A stretch of DNA of 50,971 nucleotides from Anaerolineales bacterium (GTDB lineage: Bacteria; Chloroflexota; Anaerolineae; Anaerolineales; UBA11657), in the NCBI GenBank assembly GCA_022450585.1, contig JAKUPR010000003.1:6095-57065 (forward strand), read 5' to 3'. Shown here in pieces: positions 1 to 8,370 of this stretch (positions are counted from its first letter, which is position 1; each line of letters starts with the position of its first letter). The notes beneath the pieces were generated by a model that searched no databases, had not been told where the DNA came from, and was given only the letters and a program-made list of their open reading frames with translations. A program made the translations under genes and the position numbers.

Positions 1-341
1 AGCAGATCTATTGCTCGAGCGACTTCCTGGTGCGCTGCGGGCGAGCTCGCTCCCTGTAGGCGCAGCTCCTCACAGAATTGGGCGCTGCGCCCCTCAAGCA
101 TTTCTGCGCAGCGATAGATAATCTGACCGCGATTGTAGGCGGTCCGGCTGGACCATCCCTGGTGCGCGCTGCGAGCTGCGGTTACCGCGTCACGGAAATC
201 CTTGCGCGAGGCGCGGCATATATTCGCTGTAGCAGCGCCATCTGGCGCTTCCCAAGAGAATGTGTGCCCAGATTCGCTCCTTGGGAACTTTCCGGCGATG
301 AAAAGTTTGTGTGTTTTGCGAACTTCTATCCTATTGTTCAT
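1..341 (-). CDS. Aldehyde dehydrogenase, N-terminal part (second tandem copy, cut by window edge)
   Basis: I translated this by hand; it is missing from the ORF track because it runs off the window. An ATG at 341-339, 11 bases after the stop of the neighbouring dehydrogenase, opens 113 uninterrupted codons beginning MNNRIEVRKTHKLFIAGKF. The 'KLFIAGKF' strand and the following 'APDGAATANICRASRKDF..AV..AR.AHQGWS' pattern are the usual N-terminus of NAD(P)-dependent aldehyde dehydrogenases. The catalytic glutamate and cysteine lie outside the window, so activity cannot be judged. It is co-directional with the upstream dehydrogenase and deoC, so the two may work as a pair on aldehydes such as the acetaldehyde released by DeoC. 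That substrate is inference. Confidence 0.85.
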   Translation of the reverse strand, partial: MNNRIEVRKTHKLFIAGKFPRSESGHTFSWEAPDGAATANICRASRKDFRDAVTAARSAHQGWSSRTAYNRGQIIYRCAEMLEGRSAQFCEELRLQGASSPAAHQEVARAIDL

Positions 342-352
342 AATAGTTGCTG

Positions 353-1825
353 CTACCCGTCTAAGCGTACGTATGGCATCAGCCCCTCCACTCCACCCTC
401 GCGTCCCATACCGCTCTCCTTGTAACCTCCGAATGGCGACGTTGGATCGAATTTGTTAAAGGTGTTCGCCCAAATTACCCCAGCGCGTATTTCACGCGTG
501 ACCTTGAAAATTTTTGCACCCTTGTCTGTCCATACTCCGCCGGAAAGACCGTAGGGAGTGTTGTTGGCCTTTTCGATGACTTCATCAACTGTTCGGAAAG
601 TTTGCACTGCGAGTACCGGACCGAAAATCTCTTCTTGTACTACACGGTGGGATTGGGAGACATTGCTGAACAACGTGGGAGCGTGCCAGAAACCGTTGTC
701 CGGAAGATTGCATTTGGACTGATACACTTCTCCGCCCTCCTGCTTACCGATTTCGACAAAAGCTTGAATCCGTTCGAGTTGCTCGCGTGAGTTGATTGCG
801 CCTATGTCAGTATTCTTGTCAAGCGGATTTCCTACGATGAGCATCTCCATGCGTTCTTGCAGCTTTTTGATTACTTCTGCGTAAACGCTTTCCTGAACGA
901 ACAGGCGCGATCCAGCGCAGCATACATGTCCCTGATTGAAGAAAATGGAGTCGATGATTCCTTCCACTGCTTGATCTAAGGCAGCGTCTGCGAAGATAAT
1001 GTTGGCGGCTTTGCCGCCGAGTTCTAAGGTGTAACGTTTGGTGCTCCCTGCTAGTGTTCGCATGATTTCTTTGCCCACTGCTGTCGAGCCTGTGAAGGCG
1101 ATTTTGTCCACGTCGGGGTGGCGTACTAGTATCTGACCGGTCTCTCCGCCACCGGTGACTATGTTCACCACTCCGGGCGGAATCCCGGCCTCGCGTACAA
1201 TCTCTGCTAGGACCATAGCAGTAAGAGGCGTTGTCTCAGCAGGCTTGAGAACTAGTGTGTTTCCAGCTGCGAGTGCAGGCGCAAGTTTCCATGCAGCCAT
1301 CAATAGTGGGAAGTTCCACGGGATAATTTGTGCTGCCACTCCTATAGGCTGTGCGCTACGACCGGGGAATGCGTAATCAAGTTTGTCTGCCCATCCGGCG
1401 TAATAGAAGAAATGTGCAGCAGCAAGGGGCACATCAACGTCACGAGATTCTCTAATTGGTTTGCCGCCGTCCATAGTCTCAATCACGGCTATCTCGCGTG
1501 CTCGCTCCTGAATCATACGCGCAATCCGGAAAATAAGTTTTCCGCGGTCAGCTGCCGGCATGGGTGACCATGTGTGAGTGTAGGCTTCACGGGCTGCTTC
1601 TACTGCACTCTGTATATCAGCTGCACCGGCTTGTGGTACCTCAGAGAGTTTTTCCTCTGTGGCTGGATTGATAATCTCAAGGTAATCTTTGGTCTGGGAC
1701 GGTTGGTACTTTCCACCGATGAACAAATTGTAACGGTCCCGGAGCTTTACCTCGGTGCTACTCTGGGGCGCTGGGCTATAGCTCCAGTCGGTGTCAAAAT
1801 CTAGTGTGGTTTCTTTGTCTGACAT
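353..1825 (-). CDS. NAD(P)-dependent aldehyde dehydrogenase
   Basis: A full-length (490 aa) member of the aldehyde dehydrogenase superfamily, which oxidises aldehydes to acids with NAD(P). The general-base glutamate is in ELGGK (about residues 268-272) and the catalytic cysteine is Cys302 in GHVCCAGSR. The cofactor-binding 'IIPWNFPLLMAAWKLAPALAAGNTLVLKPAE' type region lies around 167-197, and the C-terminal 'PFGGYKESGMGREGG' signature is intact. The closest style is the betaine-aldehyde/retinal dehydrogenase group, but substrate cannot be read from sequence. It starts 9 bases after the deoC stop, so it is probably translated from the same mRNA. Coupling to DeoC suggests acetaldehyde disposal during deoxynucleoside catabolism (inference). 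Confidence 0.93.
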   Translation of the reverse strand: MSDKETTLDFDTDWSYSPAPQSSTEVKLRDRYNLFIGGKYQPSQTKDYLEIINPATEEKLSEVPQAGAADIQSAVEAAREAYTHTWSPMPAADRGKLIFRIARMIQERAREIAVIETMDGGKPIRESRDVDVPLAAAHFFYYAGWADKLDYAFPGRSAQPIGVAAQIIPWNFPLLMAAWKLAPALAAGNTLVLKPAETTPLTAMVLAEIVREAGIPPGVVNIVTGGGETGQILVRHPDVDKIAFTGSTAVGKEIMRTLAGSTKRYTLELGGKAANIIFADAALDQAVEGIIDSIFFNQGHVCCAGSRLFVQESVYAEVIKKLQERMEMLIVGNPLDKNTDIGAINSREQLERIQAFVEIGKQEGGEVYQSKCNLPDNGFWHAPTLFSNVSQSHRVVQEEIFGPVLAVQTFRTVDEVIEKANNTPYGLSGGVWTDKGAKIFKVTREIRAGVIWANTFNKFDPTSPFGGYKESGMGREGGVEGLMPYVRLDG

Positions 1826-1834
1826 GTTTATGTT

Positions 1835-2728
1835 TCAGTCGATAGAAAAGTAGTTAGGCGATTGATAAATTCCTGTGGATTGTTTGACAATTTGCATGAG
1901 GACGTCATTGGCCAGTGAGCTAGCTCCAAATCGGAAAAGATCTGGGGTGAGCCAGGCTTGCCCAAGTGTCTCGCGCAGCATGACAAGATACTGGATTGCT
2001 TGCTTGGCTTTGCTGATCCCACCGGCTGGTTTCAATCCTACTCTCCTGCCGCTCTCGTGGTGGTAATCGCGTATTGCCTGCATCATCACCAGCGTTACCT
2101 CTGGAGTGGCCGCAGGTTGCACCTTTCCGGTAGAGGTCTTGATGAAATTAGCTCCGGCTCTCATCGCTAGGTAGCTGGCAGCTCGGACATTGTCGAGTGT
2201 TACTAGCTCCCCAGTTTCTAGTATGACTTTGAGGTGTGCCTGCCCGCATAATTCCTTCACGCGAGCGATTTCTTCAGCAACGTAGTCGTGCTCACCACTC
2301 AGCAAGCGTCCGCGCGATATTACCATGTCGACTTCGTCAGTGCCATCCTGCACTGCTTGATTGACCTCTGCCAACTTGGTCTCTAGAGTCGCCATCCCGC
2401 TGGGGAATGCCGTTGCTACCGCTGCTACCTTGACACTGCTACCGCGCAATGCTTCTTTCGCGACTTTTATCATTGGAGCATAAACGCAAACCGCGGCTAC
2501 GTGTGGAATACCAGGGAACTTTTCGTGCAGATGAGTAGCCTTGTAACAGAGCTGACGAACCTTACTCGGGGAGTCTCGTCCCTCAAGTGTGGTCAGGTCA
2601 ATCATGCTTAAGGTGAGAGTAAGTGCATGCAATTTGGATTTTTGTTTAATGCTGCGCGCCTTTAGTCGCTTCACTCGCTCTTGTACGCCAATTTGGTCAA
2701 CTGTGTGCATGGGTCTGAGATTGTTCAT
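1835..2728 (-). CDS. deoC: Deoxyribose-phosphate aldolase
   Basis: DeoC cleaves 2-deoxyribose-5-phosphate to acetaldehyde and glyceraldehyde-3-phosphate by a Schiff-base mechanism. The key elements are visible: the acidic residues in DEVDMVISRGRLL (about 131-143), the Schiff-base Lys197 in NFIKTSTGK, Lys233 in VGLKPAGGI, and the phosphate-binding FRFGASSLAND. At 297 aa it is longer than the usual 220-260 aa because of an N-terminal extension of about 40 residues. Long DeoC proteins of this kind are common, but an internal start is possible. It follows lepB after 5 bases and precedes two aldehyde dehydrogenases, a sensible pairing for removing acetaldehyde. Confidence 0.95.
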   Translation of the reverse strand: MNNLRPMHTVDQIGVQERVKRLKARSIKQKSKLHALTLTLSMIDLTTLEGRDSPSKVRQLCYKATHLHEKFPGIPHVAAVCVYAPMIKVAKEALRGSSVKVAAVATAFPSGMATLETKLAEVNQAVQDGTDEVDMVISRGRLLSGEHDYVAEEIARVKELCGQAHLKVILETGELVTLDNVRAASYLAMRAGANFIKTSTGKVQPAATPEVTLVMMQAIRDYHHESGRRVGLKPAGGISKAKQAIQYLVMLRETLGQAWLTPDLFRFGASSLANDVLMQIVKQSTGIYQSPNYFSID

Positions 2729-2733
2729 ACTGA

Positions 2734-3348
2734 CTAAACCGGACTCCGATAAGGACTAACAATACGCCAATCCTGTATGGGGAAATAGACGGCCCAGACC
2801 TTTCCTACAATCTGCTCAATAGTTACTGGGCCTATGTGAGTAGCCCGGGAATCTTTCGAGAAGTTACGGTTGTCACCTAACACTAGGAATTGTCCAGTTG
2901 ACAGTTGCCAACGTTGTGTTTCTGTTGGGTGCATGGGCTCATGTAGGTAGGGCTCAACCATTTTATCTCCATTTACATAAAGATCCCCAGCCTTAATTTC
3001 AACGGTGTCTCCGGGAACGGCGACGATTCGTTTAATCAAATCTGTTTGTCCCGAACGCCCAATTAGGTTTTCCCACCAATTTGACGGAGGTGTTGCTGTT
3101 GGGAAGAACACTACCACATCGCCGCGCACAGGTGTATTAAAGCGGTAGCTCATCCGATTGACGATAATGTATTGTCCGTTCTGAAAGCTGTCTTTCATGC
3201 TTTCGCCTTCGATGCGGAATCGTGCGGAGATTGTGTTCACGATGACGAAAATAGCCGCGGCTAGCAGCACGGTCTCAATTAGCTCGCGTATTACCCTCAT
3301 GATAAGTGGGCGTTGACGTGGGTGCCCTTGCGATTGTGATTGTGTCAT
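2734..3348 (-). CDS. lepB: Signal peptidase I
   Basis: A membrane-bound serine/lysine endopeptidase that removes signal peptides from Sec and Tat substrates. One N-terminal membrane helix (about residues 20-40, ETVLLAAAIFVIVNTI) anchors the catalytic domain outside the cytoplasm. The nucleophile is Ser50 in RIEGESM and the general base Lys106 in LIKRIVAVPGD. The conserved box GDNRNFSKDSR follows at about 158-168. At 204 aa it is of the compact Gram-positive/Chloroflexota type rather than the two-helix E. coli type. It lies 68 bases downstream of der in the housekeeping operon. Confidence 0.95.
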   Translation of the reverse strand: MTQSQSQGHPRQRPLIMRVIRELIETVLLAAAIFVIVNTISARFRIEGESMKDSFQNGQYIIVNRMSYRFNTPVRGDVVVFFPTATPPSNWWENLIGRSGQTDLIKRIVAVPGDTVEIKAGDLYVNGDKMVEPYLHEPMHPTETQRWQLSTGQFLVLGDNRNFSKDSRATHIGPVTIEQIVGKVWAVYFPIQDWRIVSPYRSPV

Positions 3349-3416
3349 AGGGAGTACGTAATCTGCCTAAATTATATCTGACTTTAGAATTGACTTACCC
3401 ATCGCAATAAAGAGTG

Positions 3417-4790
3417 CTAATCGGATCGCTCTCGGAACGCCAGACGTAAGGGCGTGCCGGAAAATTCAAAGCGGGCGCGAATACGGTTTTCGAGAAAACG
3501 CGTGTAGCTGAAGTGCAACAGTGTACGGTCGTTAATGTGCAGTAAGATCACCGGTGGTGCGGTGGCAACCTGTGTGGCATAGAAGATGCGCAATCGTTTG
3601 CCGCCGCGCGATGGTGGTGCATGCTCCCCGAGCGCAGATCTGATAACTTTGTTTAGTTCTGCAGTTGGTGCGCGCTTGTTCCTATCTTCATGTACATTCA
3701 ACGCTAGGGGGATAATCTTGTTTACGCGCTGGCCCGTCAAAGCGGAAATGAATAGTACGGGTACATAGTCGAGAAATTGGAGTGTATCCCGTACCATCGC
3801 TCTGTAACTGTCTATGGTATAGGTGTCTTTGGGAACGGCGTCCCACTTGTTTACCACGACTATTACGCTGCGTGCTTTGTCAAGAATTATGCCGGCGATA
3901 TGTGCATCCTGGGCTGTGAATGGTTCAGTTGCGTCTACCAATAGTAATACAACCTCCGCTCGATCAATTGCCTTGAGAGCTCGCAACACACTGTATTTCT
4001 CCACTCCTGGCACAATTTTCCCCTTGCGGCGGATGCCAGCTGTATCTATAAGAGTTATATCGCTGCCGTGGTATGTTAGTGGTGTGTCAATTGCATCCCG
4101 TGTTGTACCTGCCACGGGGGACACAATCACGCGCTCATGTGAAAGCAGTCTGTTGAGTAAACTGCTCTTTCCTACGTTTGGCCGTCCGACAATTGCTATA
4201 GAGATCGAATCGTTGTCTTGTTGTGTAGCAGATGTAATCGGCAAATGAGCGACAATGGTATCAAGCAAATCCCCGCTTCCTCTCCCGTGCAGTGCAGAGA
4301 TAGGGTAGGGATCTCCCAGTCCTAGGCTAAAGAATTGCTGTGCGTCGATGCTGCGTGCTGTATTATCACACTTGTTGACGGCTAGCAAAAGGAATGGTCG
4401 CTTCGAATCAGATGTACCCTTGTTGACATGTCTAAGCATGTCGGCCACTTCTATGTCTGTTGCTGTGATGCCTGCTATCACGTCGGTCATAAAGACAACT
4501 AAGTCGGCCTCGCGAATTGCCAATTGAGATTGAGTGCGTATTTCGGCCATGAAATTGGCGGAACTAGCGGAGAGGGTTTGAGTGTACTGTCGCTGACCGT
4601 TAGCTTCGATTCCACCGGTATCTACTAGATCGAAGGAAACACCGTTCCATTCTACTTCTGTTACTAGTCGGTCGCGGGTGGTACCTGGAATGTCATGGAC
4701 CACCGCCAAGCGTTCGCCCGCTAGGCGATTAAAAAGAGTTGACTTACCCACGTTGGGTTGCCCTACCAGTGCGACAAGGGGCTTCCGCAT
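3417..4790 (-). CDS. der: Ribosome biogenesis GTPase Der (EngA)
   Basis: Der is an essential GTPase for maturation of the 50S ribosomal subunit and uniquely carries two G domains in tandem. Domain 1 has GQPNVGKS (10-17), DTGG (57-60) and NKCD (139-142). Domain 2 has GRPNVGKS (202-209), DTAG (249-252) and NKWD (314-317). The C-terminal 100 or so residues form the KH-like domain. The segment after the first DTGG is lengthened (IEANGQRQYTQTLSASSANF), a modest insertion in the switch II area. It begins 9 bases after the cdaR stop, consistent with cotranscription. Confidence 0.96.
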   Translation of the reverse strand: MRKPLVALVGQPNVGKSTLFNRLAGERLAVVHDIPGTTRDRLVTEVEWNGVSFDLVDTGGIEANGQRQYTQTLSASSANFMAEIRTQSQLAIREADLVVFMTDVIAGITATDIEVADMLRHVNKGTSDSKRPFLLLAVNKCDNTARSIDAQQFFSLGLGDPYPISALHGRGSGDLLDTIVAHLPITSATQQDNDSISIAIVGRPNVGKSSLLNRLLSHERVIVSPVAGTTRDAIDTPLTYHGSDITLIDTAGIRRKGKIVPGVEKYSVLRALKAIDRAEVVLLLVDATEPFTAQDAHIAGIILDKARSVIVVVNKWDAVPKDTYTIDSYRAMVRDTLQFLDYVPVLFISALTGQRVNKIIPLALNVHEDRNKRAPTAELNKVIRSALGEHAPPSRGGKRLRIFYATQVATAPPVILLHINDRTLLHFSYTRFLENRIRARFEFSGTPLRLAFRERSD

Positions 4791-4799
4791 CGGCTGAGA

Positions 4800-6191
4800 T
4801 CAGGGTGTCGAGGTCGGTTGTGCCGTAGTAGGCGAGCCGGTAGCCTCGGATGTCTCTGGTATTGCTGTAGTCTCAGGACTCGAGGTCGTCTCTTCAGGAA
4901 GCATAGTAGGCGTTTTTGGCGATGTTGTTTGGGTTGCTGTAGGCACCGGAGTGTTCGTCGGACTCAGTATATTTACGCGTATAAATTCCGGGAGTACTTG
5001 TTCAGTTTTCGCTACATCAGGTCCAGTGATAACTACGAATGGCTTGATTTCGTGACCACCTGGCTTTAGATGTAGTAAATCTACGATTACTTTGACGTTC
5101 TCAGCAGTCATGCTGTCGAGCACCGGGAGTGGGCCTGACATTATTACGTCAACAGAATTTGGGGATAGATCTGCAACCAGTCCAGCTCCTAGGCCGGTTA
5201 CGGTAAGGTCTTGTCGTATGCGACGACTACTCTCCACTGCCTCTATACTTATTAGAACGAGCACCGATTGCTCGCTCGCGGCGGTTACGCCGTCTTGTAA
5301 TGCCATTGTCAGTCGAGCATCAATATCCTGGAATGTATCACTCACGTCCAGAGGCTCAGTTTCTACGAACCCAGGTAACGCGGCTAGCTGTGCAGGATCA
5401 TCTGAGAAGACTGTTATAGTGGGAGGAGAAGTGGTGATATTGGTAATGCGATATCCCTCGGCTGGTTTCCCAATTAGAACTGCACGGACGGCGACGTCAC
5501 GATAACCGCCTAACTGTCTCAGTGGCACATTCACAGTGGCACTTTCTGGTTGCAGTTTTACTCCGCTTATAATCTGACCACGGTCGTTCATTGGTACTAG
5601 TGTAAATACCCTGTCTATGTTTTCCTTCTCTCCCCGCACATCTAATGCTAGGACAATTTCATTTACTTCCTGCACCAATCTCTCTGGTCCGGTTGCCTTT
5701 ACAGTATCAGTGGAGAGCACTGGAGTGTCGGTCGCATACCCAACGGCGGGCTCTCCTCGCATATTTAATGCTACGGGGACCAAACTTGTGACGACACGTT
5801 CGAGCTCGATGTAGATTTCATTAGGTTCTACGGATAGGATTTCTGCATCGGCCGTTAGGACCTGAGCCTGCAGTGGCACTACGTGTCCCCCAGACGAGAG
5901 ATTGCTCAAATCCGCACTTACCTCCAGTTGGTTGCTACTGAGCGTCGCCCATACTTGTGCTGGTGCTCTGAGTGTTACGGTAGCTTCCGTTGCCGTGGGG
6001 TTAGCAAGTATCATGTCAGAGGGCATGTCAATCAATTTTACGGTTATAGGGCCTGGAAAGATTCGCTCCTCAATTGGGTTTTCCTCATTGGCGGCTGTGA
6101 TCCATACAATTACAGCGAGTACCAGTGCTAATCCGAAGAGACTAAGATTCTCTAGAAGTCGACGTAGAACGTCTGCAAAGGCACTAGCCAT
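4800..6191 (-). CDS. cdaR: YbbR-domain protein (CdaR-type regulator of c-di-AMP synthase)
   Basis: An extracytoplasmic protein with one N-terminal membrane helix (about residues 17-33, LFGLALVLAVIVWITAA), followed by several YbbR-like beta domains to about residue 405. In Firmicutes, CdaR binds and modulates the diadenylate cyclase CdaA. The gene overlaps the end of cdaA by 8 bases, the classical arrangement, which supports the assignment. The last 50 or so residues are an unusual Thr/Pro/Ser/Glu-rich tail (PTNTPVPTATQTT...), low in complexity and probably disordered or wall-facing. YbbR repeats vary greatly in sequence, so the call rests mainly on topology, weak repeats and context. Confidence 0.88.
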   Translation of the reverse strand: MASAFADVLRRLLENLSLFGLALVLAVIVWITAANEENPIEERIFPGPITVKLIDMPSDMILANPTATEATVTLRAPAQVWATLSSNQLEVSADLSNLSSGGHVVPLQAQVLTADAEILSVEPNEIYIELERVVTSLVPVALNMRGEPAVGYATDTPVLSTDTVKATGPERLVQEVNEIVLALDVRGEKENIDRVFTLVPMNDRGQIISGVKLQPESATVNVPLRQLGGYRDVAVRAVLIGKPAEGYRITNITTSPPTITVFSDDPAQLAALPGFVETEPLDVSDTFQDIDARLTMALQDGVTAASEQSVLVLISIEAVESSRRIRQDLTVTGLGAGLVADLSPNSVDVIMSGPLPVLDSMTAENVKVIVDLLHLKPGGHEIKPFVVITGPDVAKTEQVLPEFIRVNILSPTNTPVPTATQTTSPKTPTMLPEETTSSPETTAIPETSEATGSPTTAQPTSTP

Positions 6192-7035
6192 CCAGTCTTG
6201 TCTCCTTCATACCGAGAAAGCGTCGCAACCAGCCTCCAGTGTCTATACCACGCGGCTGGTAGAAGGCGGCCAGAATATTGCTGAGTCGTTTGGGCGTCAG
6301 ACGACGTATCATGCGGCCGTTGTATGCTACCGAGATACTGCCGGTTTCCTCGGAAATTACTACTGCAACCGCATCACTAGATTCGGTGACACCGATAGCG
6401 GCGCGATGTCGCAGCCCGTAACGGCGCTCGGCCATACGTGTATCCGTAGAGAGTGGAAGAACACAGGCGGCTGCGACTATCTGGTCTCCGCGCAGAATAA
6501 CTGCTCCATCGTGCAAAGGTGTATCCTTATGGAATATCTGTACTATTAATTCAGCCGACGGGGTAGCATCCATGAATACACCCGTGTCTATGTACTCCTG
6601 CAGTCCCACTTCGCGCTCTATGACAATCAATCCTCCGTGACGGTTTTGTACCAGTCTGTCGCTGGCGTTGACGATGCAATCAATCACTACCAGTACCTGC
6701 TCTTTGTGACCTCGGAAACTGATCCACTTGCCAGCACGCCCCAGACTTGTCAGTGCACGTCTTATTTCAGGCTGAAAAATTACTGGTATAGCCAATAAGA
6801 GTGCGGGTAGGGTGGCACGTAATAGCCATGATACTGCGCTCAGCTGGAAGATGCCAGAGAATACAACTACCAACATCACTAATACAATTAGTCCTCGCAG
6901 CAGATTAACTGCTTGGGTTCCCCTGACAATTACTAGGAGTACGTAAAACATAAGTGCAACTACCAGAATGTCGAGAGCGCTCATCCAATTGAGTTGCTCA
7001 AGAAGTCTGGAAAGGTCGCGAGTCAGTGTTTCCAC
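6184..7035 (-). CDS. cdaA: Diadenylate cyclase (c-di-AMP synthase)
   Basis: A membrane DAC-domain enzyme that condenses two ATP into cyclic di-AMP, a messenger controlling potassium, osmolyte and cell-wall homeostasis. Three hydrophobic helices occupy about residues 20-90. The DAC domain carries the two diagnostic motifs DGA (176-178, in TPLHDGAVI) and RHR (209-211, in YGLRHRAAIG). The start is a GTG at 7035. An earlier start is ruled out by the argF stop 20 bases upstream. It overlaps cdaR by 8 bases. All catalytic motifs are intact, so the enzyme should be active. Confidence 0.95.
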   Translation of the reverse strand: METLTRDLSRLLEQLNWMSALDILVVALMFYVLLVIVRGTQAVNLLRGLIVLVMLVVVFSGIFQLSAVSWLLRATLPALLLAIPVIFQPEIRRALTSLGRAGKWISFRGHKEQVLVVIDCIVNASDRLVQNRHGGLIVIEREVGLQEYIDTGVFMDATPSAELIVQIFHKDTPLHDGAVILRGDQIVAAACVLPLSTDTRMAERRYGLRHRAAIGVTESSDAVAVVISEETGSISVAYNGRMIRRLTPKRLSNILAAFYQPRGIDTGGWLRRFLGMKETRLDG

Positions 7036-7055
7036 AGCGATTTTTTACCCGTTTG

Positions 7056-7976
7056 TTACTGGGCCAGCAGTCGTACCAGAATAGCTTTTTGCGCGTGCAG
7101 GCGATTGTGTGCCTGCTGGAAGATTATTGAGTGTGGGCCATCGGCTACTGTATCTGTTATTTCCTCGCCTCGCCGCGCGGGCAGATCATGCATAATCAGA
7201 ACGTCCGGATGTGCTTTCGATACTAGATCCATGTTTACCTGATAAGGTTGGAATACTTGTTGCCGTTGCTCCATTTCTTCTTCCTGTCCCATGCTCGTCC
7301 ATACATCAGTGTAAATTATGTCCGCTTGCGAAACGGCCGTGGCCGGATCACGTAACTGTTGGAACTCAGACCCGGTTTCGGCAGCCAACTCCATGCCGCG
7401 TGCTGCCACACTTGCTTCTAGTTCATAGCCTTCTGGGGAGGCAATACTGAAATGTATTCCTAGGCGCATGCATATCAGCATTAAGGAGGTTGCAACGTTG
7501 TTGCCATCTCCGATAAATGCCAAGTGCAGTCCCTGTATTTGGGGGCGCATTTCCATAATCGTGAAAATATCTGAGATTGCTTGGCATGGATGATTGAAGT
7601 CAGACAAACCGTTGATTACAGGAATGGATGCATGCTTGGCCAAGTTGCACACGTGTGCGTACTCAAAGACACGTGCCACGATTCCGTCGACATAGCCGCT
7701 CAGTACGCGTGCTACGTCGGCAATAGATTCGCGTTTGCCCCTACTAATTTCCCCGGAGGAAATATAAATGACGTCTCCTCCTAAGTGGCGCATTGCCATC
7801 TCAAAGGAGACGCGTGTGCGCAGGCTCGGCTTCTCAAATAGCATCGCTAGAGTCTTGCCCTGTAGCAGTGGGCGGTTACCTGACGCAAAGTACTCCTGCT
7901 TCAGTCTGGCAGCTAGTTCGAGAATATCTTCCAGTTCTGTGCGCGAGAAATCATCAATCGAAAGGAAATCTGACAT
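7056..7976 (-). CDS. argF: Ornithine carbamoyltransferase (active-site variant)
   Basis: A transcarbamylase that makes citrulline from ornithine and carbamoyl phosphate in arginine synthesis. The carbamoyl-phosphate loop is SLRTR (51-55), HPCQ is at 129-132 and the ornithine-side SMG loop at 228-230. The C-terminal HCLP motif reads HDLP (263-266), so the cysteine that normally contacts ornithine is replaced by Asp264. I checked the codon (GAT) in the DNA. The rest of the fold matches OTC best, at a typical 306 aa. The change could be a lineage variant or point to a different amine substrate. It is the first gene of the operon, 42 bases from the predicted -10 box. Confidence 0.87.
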   Translation of the reverse strand: MSDFLSIDDFSRTELEDILELAARLKQEYFASGNRPLLQGKTLAMLFEKPSLRTRVSFEMAMRHLGGDVIYISSGEISRGKRESIADVARVLSGYVDGIVARVFEYAHVCNLAKHASIPVINGLSDFNHPCQAISDIFTIMEMRPQIQGLHLAFIGDGNNVATSLMLICMRLGIHFSIASPEGYELEASVAARGMELAAETGSEFQQLRDPATAVSQADIIYTDVWTSMGQEEEMEQRQQVFQPYQVNMDLVSKAHPDVLIMHDLPARRGEEITDTVADGPHSIIFQQAHNRLHAQKAILVRLLAQ

Positions 7977-8370
7977 GGATTAGGATGCTCCGATATGGAC
8001 ATTAAATATATGCCCCCATTTTACCCTGTCACGTGTGTCTGGCAATCCTACCATACTTGTGGTGGTAACCGACATGATATATGTGGAGAGGATTCTATTA
8101 TTAGGGATGATAGGACAATTGATTCATACGATATTGGGCTAGCACATATAGCATTATGGGTTTGAGAGGCTTGGAACTGGCTGCCACCGGATTGGAGCTA
8201 CAATGGAAAAAGTTTTGTGCAAGCTGTTTACTATAGTGCTCATTCTTGTCAATTGTTCGTGGCGTGCGTTGGGAAGTTAATCCAGTACGTTATCCCTAGT
8301 ACTGTCACGCTTTTTGATCTGTAACTTGTTATTACATTGTCACCTTAGTGTTGCCTGTCTTACATGATTT
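7977..8370. other. Intergenic region between argF and the Sco gene
   Basis: A 394-base AT-rich gap with no convincing open reading frame. It holds the predicted argF promoter at its left end and the untranslated tail of the Sco gene at its right end. I saw no clear hairpin-plus-T-run terminator and no RNA gene. Confidence 0.6.
8018..8045 (-). promoter_or_regulatory. Predicted sigma-70-type promoter for the argF-cdaA-der operon
   Basis: Reading the minus strand, TTGCCA (8045-8040) and TAAAAT (8023-8018) are separated by 16 bases, giving a start site near 8011 and a 5' leader of about 35 bases before the argF ATG at 7976. No competing promoter as good was found in the 394-base gap. This is pattern matching by eye. 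Confidence 0.5.

Noticed and set aside
78-459. Plus-strand frames at the window start
   Set aside because: The minus strand of the same bases encodes the N-terminus of an aldehyde dehydrogenase with clear family pattern.
3823-4248. 141-codon plus-strand open frame
   Set aside because: It lies entirely within der on the other strand, has no family resemblance, and der has all its GTPase motifs.
5902-6549. 215-codon plus-strand open frame
   Set aside because: It is a shadow of cdaR and cdaA, both of which show conserved motifs in the minus strand.
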